A DNA stretch of 6,488 bases from Verrucomicrobiales bacterium (GTDB taxonomy: Bacteria; Verrucomicrobiota; Verrucomicrobiia; Verrucomicrobiales; Akkermansiaceae): the NCBI GenBank assembly GCA_003527555.1, contig DPWT01000232.1, positions 1 through 6,488 on the forward strand, given 5' to 3'. Position 1 is the stretch's first letter; each line of letters begins with the position of its first letter. A program made the translations under genes and the position numbers. Below, piece after piece: positions 1 to 6,488 of this stretch. The notes under the pieces were generated by a model, which had not been told where the DNA came from, made no database searches, and saw only the letters and a list, made by a program, of their open reading frames with translations.

Positions 1-166
1 CTAAACAGCTTTATGTAATTTCCTTCTAAAACTCAGGCTAGCGCACTGGGTGTACACAGGTTCCTGCGGCTTTCTAGTATCCGGCTCATCGCATCTGAAA
101 GCCTGCGCCGTGTCTTCACGCGAAGCCAGAGGCGCTGGTAACCCCTCGTTCTCTGGTGATTAACTT
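1..166. other. Intergenic region downstream of the ROK gene, no supported gene
   Basis: This stretch follows the ROK stop codon. I see no credible gene in it. It is open without an ATG on both strands: on the + strand from the stop at 2-4 to the stop at 161-163, and on the - strand from the stop at 160-162 to the stop at 1-3, about 52 codons each way. It contains a 7-bp inverted repeat (68-74 with 97-103) and a 6-bp inverted repeat (126-131 with 151-156). Neither has a compact loop or a following T-tract in the direction of transcription, so a classical intrinsic terminator is not supported. It could be a degenerate gene remnant, a dispersed intergenic repeat, or plain spacer. Confidence 0.5.
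68..103. repeat. Inverted repeat, 7-bp arms, 22-nt loop
   Basis: GGCTTTC at 68-74 pairs perfectly with GAAAGCC at 97-103. It lies about 65 bp beyond the ROK stop codon, so it could be part of a transcript-end structure. The loop is large and no U-run follows on the minus strand, so I do not call it a terminator. A 7-bp match at this spacing could also arise by chance. Confidence 0.3.
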
Positions 167-1090
167 CTAAGGCTTAAAAACTTTCCACCCTCCTGCGAGC
201 GCGGCAACATCGCCTAGCTCAGCCGCTAGGATTTTAGTTTTGCGATGAAGCTCAGGTATCCTTATGTCTAGCTTTAACTGGATGGCAGGTAAAATGATGT
301 CTTTCCCAGCCATGATCCCACCACCGAGCACAACACACTCTGGGTCGTACTGGTAAATCAAATTCATGACCAGATTTGTCCAGCAGTTGATTGCATTGTC
401 CCTGAGCTCGCAGGCAAGCTGATCATGTTGCGCAGCCTCAGCGAACACTATACGGTAGTCGATCACATCTGCAGAAGACAGCCTGCTGTTAGAAAACAGG
501 TCTGACTCGCGGGCAATCCCAGGTAAGGCCCAAGTCGCAGCGTGTGCCTCAACACATCCACGCAATCCACAAACACACTGACGCCCATTCATGTGTACGG
601 TGTTATGTCCGCAGAGGTTTCCCGCCACGCCATGTTTGCCGAATAATGGCCTTCCATCACAAATAACCGCGGTGCCAATGCCGGTGCCTAAGGTGATCAT
701 AGCGAGGTTTTCTACTCCCTTACCTGCGCCATATTGCCATTCACCAATCGCGGCAGCACGCGCGTCATTTTCTAACAAGCAAGGTATCCCCATCTCTGCT
801 TGCGTCCACGCGTTTAGATCAAAGTCCGGGGCATCATCATATTTTCCGAACGTGCGTGTCACCTTGCTTCGGTCGGGTGATACGATACATGGCAGCGCGC
901 AGACCATGGCATCGGCGCTTGTTTTTGTTGAGACAATCAACCGCTCGCAGAGTTTTTTAACATGCTGTATTGACTGCGCAAGCGACGTTCCGGATTTGTA
1001 TGCAATTACATCTTGAGCGAGCACTTTTCCATCCTGAATGACACCCGCCTTGATACGCGTACCTCCAAAATCAACTGCGAATATGCTCAT
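167..1090 (-). CDS. ROK-family sugar kinase
   Basis: This is a cytoplasmic kinase of the ROK family (307 aa, usual length), predicted to phosphorylate a hexose or related sugar with ATP. Seen in the sequence: the N-terminal phosphate-binding motif DFGGT (residues 7-11), the END motif with probable catalytic base D109 (107-109), the glycine-rich TLGTGIGT (133-140), a ROK zinc signature (H162, then CVCGLRGCVE at 172-181 with C172, C174, C179) and a C-terminal VVLGGGI nucleotide-site motif (253-259). There is no N-terminal helix-turn-helix, so it is a kinase rather than a ROK repressor. The loop before the zinc histidine reads AGNLCGH, one residue longer than the usual AGExGH and lacking the sugar-contacting Glu at its normal spacing, so the substrate cannot be assigned. 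The start is fixed by the motif at residue 7; no Shine-Dalgarno sequence is visible. It is the last gene of the unit, 42 bp after the dehydrogenase. Confidence 0.93.
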   Translation of the reverse strand: MSIFAVDFGGTRIKAGVIQDGKVLAQDVIAYKSGTSLAQSIQHVKKLCERLIVSTKTSADAMVCALPCIVSPDRSKVTRTFGKYDDAPDFDLNAWTQAEMGIPCLLENDARAAAIGEWQYGAGKGVENLAMITLGTGIGTAVICDGRPLFGKHGVAGNLCGHNTVHMNGRQCVCGLRGCVEAHAATWALPGIARESDLFSNSRLSSADVIDYRIVFAEAAQHDQLACELRDNAINCWTNLVMNLIYQYDPECVVLGGGIMAGKDIILPAIQLKLDIRIPELHRKTKILAAELGDVAALAGGWKVFKP

Positions 1091-1132
1091 GTAGCACGGC
1101 TATCAGAAATCACGGCAGCTGGCGAGTCAAAG

Positions 1133-3301
1133 TCACCTGGCTGGGATGCGAATAATGGCGGGGGAATAGCCATCTGACTCGGCAGTAAGCTCCCACGCTC
1201 CGCCTGGCTCTGAACTAACATCTGAAGAGAGCTGGATCTTGCCTTGCAGGGTGCCAGTTTTTTCTGATATGCCCTTGGATAGTCCGATGATGGCACTGAT
1301 AATTTTGTCTGCATCGGCGTCGTTCAAGGCGGCTTGGGGCGGCATCGGCACCTCGCCCCAGACGCCGGCACCTCCTGATTTCAGTTTTTTCTTTAGGTAT
1401 CCAACCGTATTTTTCCTCGAACGGTATTTGATTGATACATCCAGGTATGATGGGCCAACCGAGGAGGTTTCAACCTGATGGCACGCGAGACATTGATTCG
1501 CCCTGGCAATTTGATCAATTGCCGCTGGCAATTCGACGCCATCGGAGTCGTGTCCCGTGGCTGGAATGTAGCGAGCCCGGATGCGGGTTTTTGTGGGATC
1601 GGCTGGCGTGGATGAGGATATCTTGAAGCTCACTGTTTCGCCAAAGCCGTAGGCTTTTTGAGGTTTTATGATGGCGAGCGCGAGATTTCCCTTTTTGTTT
1701 AGCCCTTTCAGATCAATTCTAGCAAAGGCCTTGGCGCCCATGTCATCGGTAGCAACGGCCCTTACGTCCGTGAATTTGCCGGGCGGCAGGGATATCGTTG
1801 TGCCAGATCCTAGCTTTTGCTCCGAGACTCCTGAAGTAGCATACCACTGCACGGTGACTTGCTTATTCTCAGGATCAGTGACTTTTTCTACGCAGAATTT
1901 CCTGGCCTCCGCAAGCGGTTTGATTGCGATGGATGGAGGTTTGTTTTCACCACTTGGAATCAATCGAGAAATTGATCCATTGGTATTTAAATACCACCCA
2001 GATCCGTACTCGAGGAGTATGAGTGACCCATCTCGATCCATTTCAAGATCAATGGGGTGAGTGAGCCCTTCTTTGAGCACCTCAAGATCTTTTAAGCGCT
2101 CATCACCATCAAGATTGGCCTTGAAAATCTTGCCGCGCATCCAGTCATAGGTGAGCAAGGCAGTGTCACCATTCTGATCGATGATATTGTATCTTCTGTT
2201 AGGTTTATGATAACAGATAGGCCCGGCCATTGCGTTACGTCCACCTTTCCCCATGTTGGGGAATTCCTTACTGTCTGAGTAGGGATACCAGATGAATGCA
2301 GAATGAGCTGGCGGGAGAGTCTTGAGCCCGGTGTTACGTTGACCGAGGTTCTGAGGCGCGGTGAGTTTTGTTATGGCTCCGATGGAGTTATCAGAGAAGT
2401 CTCGGATTGGAAAAGGCTTGTTGTTAGCGATGACGAAAGGCCAACCGTAGTTGCCTGCTGATTTGGCTTGGTTTACTTCGTCGTAACCCATCGGTCCTTT
2501 GGCTGTGTCCTTCCGCGCATCTGGCCCGACTTCACCCCAATAGAGAGTGCTTGTGCGCGGGTTGAGCGAGAGGCGGAAAGGATTACGGCAGCCCATGACA
2601 AAAATCTCTGGTCGGGTTTTGGCTGTGCCGGGTTTGAAGAGGTTTCCTGCCGGGATTTCATAGCCGGATTCCGTTGGGCGTATCCGAAGAATTTTTCCCC
2701 GGAGGTCATTTGTATTTCCTGCGCTTCTCTGGGCATCCCAGTTCGTTCGGTCATCTCGATTGTCGATGGGTGCATGGCCGTCTGAAGCGAAGGGGTTTGT
2801 GTTATCACCCGTCGATAGATAGAGCAGCTCGTTGGGGCCAAACTCAACTGACCCTGCTTGGTGAGAGGCAAAGTTTTCTCGCTCGGTGGGAATCTCGAGC
2901 AGCTTCACTTCCGAGGAAAAATCGATTCGACCAGCCTTCAGGGTAAATCGTGATAGGCGATTCGCTGATGATTCCCGTGTGCTGTAATAAAGAAAAATAC
3001 GTTGGTTGTGTGAGAAATTCGGGTCTAAGGCAATACCCAGTAAGCCGTCTTCTCTACCATACTTGCTTTTGGGATCGGATGCGTTAACGCATTGGACATG
3101 TAGATTACCGAGTTCGAAAATGCCTCCTGTTTGTGGATTGATACGGAGGACGCGGCCTTCCCGCTCTACCACATAAAGCTGACCATCTCGAGCGATAGCT
3201 ACTTCCATTGGGTCCTTGAGGCCTTCTACGAGTGAGTATTTCTCAAGCGATGCCGTGCAAGCTACGGTAAGTGCCAGAAATGAAACAATTAAATACTTCA
3301 T
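1133..3301 (-). CDS. Exported PQQ-type sugar dehydrogenase (glucose/sorbosone dehydrogenase propeller) fused to cytochrome c
   Basis: This 722-aa protein is predicted to oxidise a sugar in the periplasm using PQQ and to pass electrons to its own heme. Residues 1-14 are a signal peptide ending TVAC, so C15 may be a lipidated cysteine, though the box is weak (Thr at -3). Residues ~22-447 form a glucose/sorbosone dehydrogenase beta-propeller: HQAGSVEFGP (147-156; H147 aligns with the catalytic His of soluble glucose dehydrogenase), STGDN (163-167), GCRNPFR (237-243; R239 is a candidate cofactor contact) and NYGWP (284-288). Residues ~455-531 resemble a PKD/Ig-like domain. Residues ~595-676 are a cytochrome c with CLACH (604-608) and probable axial M653 in VPMPP. 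The tail (683-722) is a short beta-rich segment. The gene sits 32 bp after the sulfatase, with no clear Shine-Dalgarno sequence. The domain order is common in Verrucomicrobiota and Planctomycetota. The substrate is unknown and no pqq biosynthesis gene is present here. A non-enzymatic propeller cannot be excluded. Confidence 0.92.
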   Translation of the reverse strand: MKYLIVSFLALTVACTASLEKYSLVEGLKDPMEVAIARDGQLYVVEREGRVLRINPQTGGIFELGNLHVQCVNASDPKSKYGREDGLLGIALDPNFSHNQRIFLYYSTRESSANRLSRFTLKAGRIDFSSEVKLLEIPTERENFASHQAGSVEFGPNELLYLSTGDNTNPFASDGHAPIDNRDDRTNWDAQRSAGNTNDLRGKILRIRPTESGYEIPAGNLFKPGTAKTRPEIFVMGCRNPFRLSLNPRTSTLYWGEVGPDARKDTAKGPMGYDEVNQAKSAGNYGWPFVIANNKPFPIRDFSDNSIGAITKLTAPQNLGQRNTGLKTLPPAHSAFIWYPYSDSKEFPNMGKGGRNAMAGPICYHKPNRRYNIIDQNGDTALLTYDWMRGKIFKANLDGDERLKDLEVLKEGLTHPIDLEMDRDGSLILLEYGSGWYLNTNGSISRLIPSGENKPPSIAIKPLAEARKFCVEKVTDPENKQVTVQWYATSGVSEQKLGSGTTISLPPGKFTDVRAVATDDMGAKAFARIDLKGLNKKGNLALAIIKPQKAYGFGETVSFKISSSTPADPTKTRIRARYIPATGHDSDGVELPAAIDQIARANQCLACHQVETSSVGPSYLDVSIKYRSRKNTVGYLKKKLKSGGAGVWGEVPMPPQAALNDADADKIISAIIGLSKGISEKTGTLQGKIQLSSDVSSEPGGAWELTAESDGYSPAIIRIPAR

Positions 3302-3333
3302 TATGTTAGAAAGAAGTTGTCAAGGAGGCGGGC

Positions 3334-4683
3334 TTATTTAGCTGCGGCTTTGAGCTCTTTGAATCGTTTCCGCATTTCTACGAGCTTCTCCTTGTATGCT
3401 GGATGCTTGATGAGGTCGTTTTCTTCGCGTGGGTCTTTGCTGATATCAAAGAGCTGTTCCACGCTGTGCTCAGGATAGTAAAAGTATTTCAGATCCTTAC
3501 GCACAAGCGCCTCAGAGGTAGGGATACGATTGGCATTACTGATTGTCGGGTGTTCGTAATAGAATTCATCGCGCCATTCGGGTGCTTTCTCTGCAAGGTA
3601 GAGTGGGGCAACGTCTGTTCCCTGCATGCCTTTGGGAATCTTATTACCTGTCGCATTAAGAATCGTCGGAGCCAAATCCACGTTAAGGGTAAAATCATCA
3701 TTGGTGGTGCCGTGCTTCTTTTTTGCCATTCGGGGGTCGTTGATGATTAGGGGAACGCGGATGCTTTCTTGGTGCGGATACCACTTGTCGGCAAGACCGT
3801 GCTCAGCATGGTAGTAGCCGTTGTCGGTGGTGAAAATAATGAGGGTGTTATCAAGCACGCCCTGTTTTTTTAACTCGGCAACGACCTTGCCGCACACGGC
3901 ATCCACCTCCGTCGCAAGGCGGTAGTAGTTTTTCATCATGCGTTGGTATTTCTCTGGCGTATCAAAACGCCATTTGTAGCGGATGCGGCCTTCGTTCTTA
4001 TCGGTAAAGAAGTCCGGCAGGTTGTCCCAGGACTTCTGATTAGCATTCGGCGGAACGGGAATGGTGACGTCCTTGTATAGCTCCATACTCTCCGGCTGGG
4101 GCAGGAACTGGTCTGGATGAGGATCTTCAGCGTGAGTAGCAAAAAAGGCAACAGTCAGACAGAACGGTTTGTCCTTTGGTCGCTTAGCGAGAAACTTCAT
4201 TGCGTCCTCTTCGTTGCGCTTGGTCACATGGATTTTGCGTCCGTCTTTGAGCTTATACCAGTGCCGACCCGAGTAGGAGGTGCTGAAGTCAAACTTCTTG
4301 GAGGGGATCTTGCCGTTATGCCATTTGCCGACTTGCCCAACCCAGTACCCGTTCGCACGGAGAATACCGGGAAAAGTTTCTGAAAATGGTGTCTTCCATG
4401 GTTTAAATCCGCGGTTCCCGTGGCGTGACATCCACTGCCCGGTGAATAGTGAGGCACGACTAACTCCGCAGATCGAGGTGGTCACGCAGTTATGGGTGAA
4501 GCGCATCCCATGCGAGGCAAGCTTATCAATATGCGGGGTTTTCACGATCGGATTGCCCGCCACTCCCAGCGTGTCATGCCGCCAGTCGTCCGCGTAGAGA
4601 ATCAGAATGTTCATCGGCTTTTCTGCAATAGCCGGGAGGCTAACAGCAAGGCAACAGAATAGATAAAGGATAGATTTTTTCAT
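3334..4683 (-). CDS. Exported S1-family arylsulfatase-like sulfatase
   Basis: This 449-aa protein is a formylglycine-dependent, calcium-binding sulfate ester hydrolase, predicted to act outside the cytoplasm. Residues 1-20 form a signal peptide with probable signal peptidase I cleavage after AIA (18-20). Metal and active-site residues are visible in order: D32-D33 in YADDW, C72 and R76 in CGVSRAS (C72 being the residue converted to formylglycine), K120 and H122 in GKWHNG, H184 in [10 protein letters not shown]287-N288 in TTDNG and K300 in ADKW. The C-terminal half ends with the usual [14 protein letters not shown] segment (411-424). The maturation motif has Val where the consensus C-x-P/A-x-R has Pro or Ala, but every other catalytic residue is present, so it is probably active. 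It starts 24 bp after the DUF4407 stop, preceded only by a weak purine patch. The substrate (sulfated polysaccharide, oligosaccharide or sulfated monosaccharide) cannot be read from sequence, but the sugar dehydrogenase and sugar kinase neighbours favour carbohydrate sulfate. Confidence 0.95.
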   Translation of the reverse strand: MKKSILYLFCCLAVSLPAIAEKPMNILILYADDWRHDTLGVAGNPIVKTPHIDKLASHGMRFTHNCVTTSICGVSRASLFTGQWMSRHGNRGFKPWKTPFSETFPGILRANGYWVGQVGKWHNGKIPSKKFDFSTSYSGRHWYKLKDGRKIHVTKRNEEDAMKFLAKRPKDKPFCLTVAFFATHAEDPHPDQFLPQPESMELYKDVTIPVPPNANQKSWDNLPDFFTDKNEGRIRYKWRFDTPEKYQRMMKNYYRLATEVDAVCGKVVAELKKQGVLDNTLIIFTTDNGYYHAEHGLADKWYPHQESIRVPLIINDPRMAKKKHGTTNDDFTLNVDLAPTILNATGNKIPKGMQGTDVAPLYLAEKAPEWRDEFYYEHPTISNANRIPTSEALVRKDLKYFYYPEHSVEQLFDISKDPREENDLIKHPAYKEKLVEMRKRFKELKAAAK

Positions 4684-4707
4684 GGGAATATTTCCACTTG
4701 TGCACCC

Positions 4708-6414
4708 TTAATGGGCAACGCTATGTGACTGAGAGAAAAACTGCTCCATACGCCGATGCATGTCATCATAAAAACCTTTTTTCATGGCTTCTAGGATGGC
4801 TGTCTTTTCGGGGCCAGCATTTGCCATGCCCTCCTGCTCAGCGAGCATTTTCTCATGAAAAGCACGTTCGAGATCGATCATCGAGTCAAGGAAGGCACGC
4901 GCCGCACGTGAGTGTTCGACTCCATCGACGAGGGCATTTTCAAGCGTCTTGTTACGCGTCACGGCAATGAGGTCACCTTCACCCAGCTGCTCCATATAGC
5001 GGCGGTGGCTCTTCAGAAAAGCCTTATGATCTGAATCATACTGAACCTCATCACGATCTAACAATTTATCATATGGTCCAGCCTTACAGAAAAACTTCAC
5101 CATCAGCGGAATGGTGTCCACCAGCATGAACAACGCGGTCAATATCCAATAGGTAATGAATGCGAACTCGCCTCCACGCTCGCCCTGCTTAAAGAGAGAA
5201 TGAAGCGCAAGGGTCTGAGTTAGAATGTCGCGGCGGGTATCGTTAGCTATCGCGGTGAGGCTGGCACGCTCGTCAGCTCCGGTAGAAGCTAGCTCTCCCT
5301 GCATGCGCTTGAGTTCGACAAGCATAGAATCGATTTGTTCCTTAAGTGTGGAGCGAATCTGATTCTGCTGGGTAACAAATTGATCTGCCTGATCTGCCTG
5401 CACCTTACGCCGGAGGGCTGACACTCGCTCCTTTTCCACAGCAGCAACGGCACGTTCGGCCTCAAGTTTTTTCTCAAAAGCAGAGATTGCCGTTGTTTTT
5501 GAGTCGGCGATGCTTGTGAGCAGTGCGCTTTTTTCCTCGGATAATGATTTTAGCAATGCCCCAAGGCGTGCTGCCTCAGTACGCCGCCATGCGAGCTGAT
5601 CGTCACGGATACTGCGTGCACGTGGACCAAGTCCACGAATACCGCTGCGCTGACCGTTGACCTCTCTCTCAAACTGCTCTTGCCAATATGCTTGTTCTTG
5701 CTGAATTTTCTCGTATTGCGGGGTAACCTTTACAACCTCATCATCAATTGCGGTCACTCGCGTGGTGAATGTTTGGGTGGCCTCATCAATGGATTTCTTA
5801 AGCTTTGTCTGTTGCTCGGGCGTGAGTCCAGCAAACTCTTCATCGTTATCCTTTTGTTCAGCGATCAGAAATTTGGCGTTAAAGCTGTCGTTCCATTTGT
5901 CACGTTGCTTAGCGATTGCTGCTTCCTGAACGCGAATCCCTGCAAGCTGATCGTCCTTCTCTTTTTTGAATGATGCCTTAGTCTGCTCGATTTGAACTGT
6001 GCGAGCTTCCTCAATGACGCCGCTCACGGTGTCATTAAACAGCAAGAGCACAAGCGGGTGGGCGATGGTCAGGCCCATCAGTCCAGCAACCACAAAACGA
6101 AGTGCAAACTGACCTAGTTTTTTGAATGGGGAAAGAAACGGCCGGTAGCTGGCAAGCAAGGCTCGGTCAATGGTCATTATAATTAACGACCAGACACCTG
6201 CAACGGGGTAGATCACCCAGTTATTCTGAGTGAGGGTGGATAAAGCATAAGCGCAAGCGATAAATGCAAAGGCACAAGGCACGAGTACCGTAGCACCAAA
6301 GGCAACATACTTACGCTGTTCCCAAGCAGGACATTGTTCAAGGGTCTCGGTGCCGGCTCCAGATAACCAAAAGAAAATACGCTTCCATATCGATGATCGA
6401 GACATATTGTTCAT
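4708..6414 (-). CDS. DUF4407 family membrane protein with long coiled coil
   Basis: This 568-aa protein matches the DUF4407 family, whose function is not established as far as I know. Conserved family features are visible: FFWLSGA near the N-terminus (14-20), the ECP-like TLEQCPAWEQRKYVAFG stretch (24-40), the IDR motif after the second membrane segment (82-84), and a late membrane segment followed by lysines. Predicted membrane segments are ~37-58, 65-82, 103-126 and 416-440. Between the third and fourth lies a charged, mostly helical region (~140-400) with heptad-like stretches, probably a coiled coil. The positive-inside rule (K11/R12, then R84-R91-K98-K99, then K440/K444) puts the N- and C-termini in the cytoplasm and the coiled coil in the periplasm. 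The C-terminal ~125 residues are charged, helical and cytoplasmic. ATG at 6414 is chosen; an in-frame ATG three codons in (6405) is equally possible, and neither has a Shine-Dalgarno sequence. It is first in the apparent operon. Confidence 0.9.
   Translation of the reverse strand: MNNMSRSSIWKRIFFWLSGAGTETLEQCPAWEQRKYVAFGATVLVPCAFAFIACAYALSTLTQNNWVIYPVAGVWSLIIMTIDRALLASYRPFLSPFKKLGQFALRFVVAGLMGLTIAHPLVLLLFNDTVSGVIEEARTVQIEQTKASFKKEKDDQLAGIRVQEAAIAKQRDKWNDSFNAKFLIAEQKDNDEEFAGLTPEQQTKLKKSIDEATQTFTTRVTAIDDEVVKVTPQYEKIQQEQAYWQEQFEREVNGQRSGIRGLGPRARSIRDDQLAWRRTEAARLGALLKSLSEEKSALLTSIADSKTTAISAFEKKLEAERAVAAVEKERVSALRRKVQADQADQFVTQQNQIRSTLKEQIDSMLVELKRMQGELASTGADERASLTAIANDTRRDILTQTLALHSLFKQGERGGEFAFITYWILTALFMLVDTIPLMVKFFCKAGPYDKLLDRDEVQYDSDHKAFLKSHRRYMEQLGEGDLIAVTRNKTLENALVDGVEHSRAARAFLDSMIDLERAFHEKMLAEQEGMANAGPEKTAILEAMKKGFYDDMHRRMEQFFSQSHSVAH
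5381..5400. repeat. 9-bp in-frame tandem duplication inside the DUF4407 gene
   Basis: The unit tgatctgcc occurs twice back to back (5381-5389, 5390-5398). It encodes the duplicated triplet in QADQADQ (residues 339-345) of the coiled-coil region. Being in frame, it adds residues without breaking the gene and probably reflects replication slippage. Confidence 0.6.
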
Positions 6415-6435
6415 TAGCCGATAGTTACGTGATTT

Positions 6436-6455
6436 TTGTGTATGGCCTTACACAA
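6436..6455. promoter_or_regulatory. Near-perfect 20-bp dyad upstream of DUF4407, candidate operator
   Basis: The arms TTGTGTA (6436-6442) and TACACAA (6449-6455) are perfect 7-bp inverted repeats around TGGCCT, whose central GGCC is itself symmetric, so only one base pair breaks the dyad. It ends 21 bp before the DUF4407 ATG, where a dimeric regulator could block or assist transcription of the whole unit. Size and symmetry fit a helix-turn-helix dimer site such as those of GntR- or LacI-type regulators. No regulator gene is in the window, so the assignment is inference. It lacks the U-run expected of a terminator on either strand. Confidence 0.5.
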
Positions 6456-6467
6456 CGTTTAAGAAAT

Positions 6468-6488
6468 AGCGTATCAGCGTATCAGCGT
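6468..6488. repeat. Short tandem repeat of an 8-mer at the window edge
   Basis: The unit agcgtatc occurs at 6468-6475 and 6476-6483 and begins a third time (agcgt, 6484-6488) when the window ends, so its true length is unknown. It lies 54-74 bp upstream of the DUF4407 ATG, next to the candidate operator, on the far side from the gene. Confidence 0.75.

Noticed and set aside
126..156. CCAGAG/CTCTGG inverted repeat just after the ROK stop as an intrinsic terminator
   Set aside because: The stem is only 6 bp with a 19-nt loop, and no U-run follows on the minus strand.
591..1016. Plus-strand 141-codon open frame opposite the ROK gene
   Set aside because: It is antisense to a gene with clear family motifs, its product resembles no family I know, and its composition is that of a reverse-strand shadow.
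1087..1314. Minus-strand 75-codon open frame overlapping the dehydrogenase 3' end and the ROK start; possible frameshifted tail
   Set aside because: The dehydrogenase frame ends with a plausible beta-rich tail and its own stop. The alternative frame shows no domain continuation, so there is no sign of a frameshift.
2473..2871. Minus-strand 132-codon open frame within the dehydrogenase, and plus-strand frames at 1668-2060 and 2468-2785
   Set aside because: All lie within the conserved propeller and central coding region in other frames and encode no recognisable domain.
3302..3333. Possible terminator or promoter between the sulfatase and dehydrogenase genes
   Set aside because: The 32-bp gap has no stem-loop with a T-run and no recognisable promoter hexamers; it looks like ordinary operon spacing.
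4684..4707. Small palindromes (GGAA-TAT-TTCC and GTGCAC) in the DUF4407-sulfatase gap
   Set aside because: The arms are only 3-4 bp, which chance easily explains, and there is no terminator-like T-tract.
6415..6421. A -10-like TAACTAT (minus strand, near 6421-6427) close to the DUF4407 ATG, which would give a leaderless transcript
   Set aside because: No matching -35 element lies at 16-18 bp spacing, and an AT-rich hexamer is expected by chance here.

Overview
All four genes in this 6.5 kb window lie on the minus strand and are packed head to tail. In transcription order they are a DUF4407 membrane/coiled-coil protein (6414-4708), an exported S1-family (formylglycine-dependent) sulfatase (4683-3334), an exported PQQ-type sugar dehydrogenase fused to a c-type cytochrome (3301-1133), and a cytoplasmic ROK-family sugar kinase (1090-167). 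The gaps are only 24, 32 and 42 bp and none holds a convincing terminator, so one polycistronic unit is likely. All four reading frames look intact.

The organism is probably a marine or aquatic member of the Planctomycetota-Verrucomicrobiota group, with Verrucomicrobiota my best guess. The reasons are the S1 sulfatase, the propeller-dehydrogenase/PKD-like/cytochrome c architecture typical of those phyla, near-balanced base composition, and four starts with no convincing Shine-Dalgarno sequence. This is inference from gene content; no rRNA or other phylogenetic marker is present.

Region by region along the + strand: 1-166 is non-coding on the evidence available. It holds loose inverted repeats and unusually long start-less open frames on both strands, and may be a dispersed intergenic repeat. 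167-4683 carries three genes of plausible carbohydrate catabolism. 4708-6414 carries DUF4407. 6415-6488 is the presumed promoter and operator region of the unit, with a near-perfect 20-bp dyad (6436-6455) and a short tandem repeat of an 8-mer (6468-6488) running to the window edge.

A working model, inferred and not shown: the sulfatase removes sulfate from a sulfated sugar or oligosaccharide outside the cytoplasm. The dehydrogenase-cytochrome oxidises a sugar and passes electrons to the respiratory chain. The ROK kinase phosphorylates an imported sugar. The predicted topology of DUF4407 places its roughly 260-residue coiled coil in the periplasm, the same compartment as the two exported enzymes, but its function is unknown. 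I see no mobile element, CRISPR array, tRNA or rRNA, and no clear evidence of a wholly new system. The points most worth a second look are the DUF4407 linkage, the upstream dyad, and the variant active-site loops in the sulfatase and the ROK kinase.
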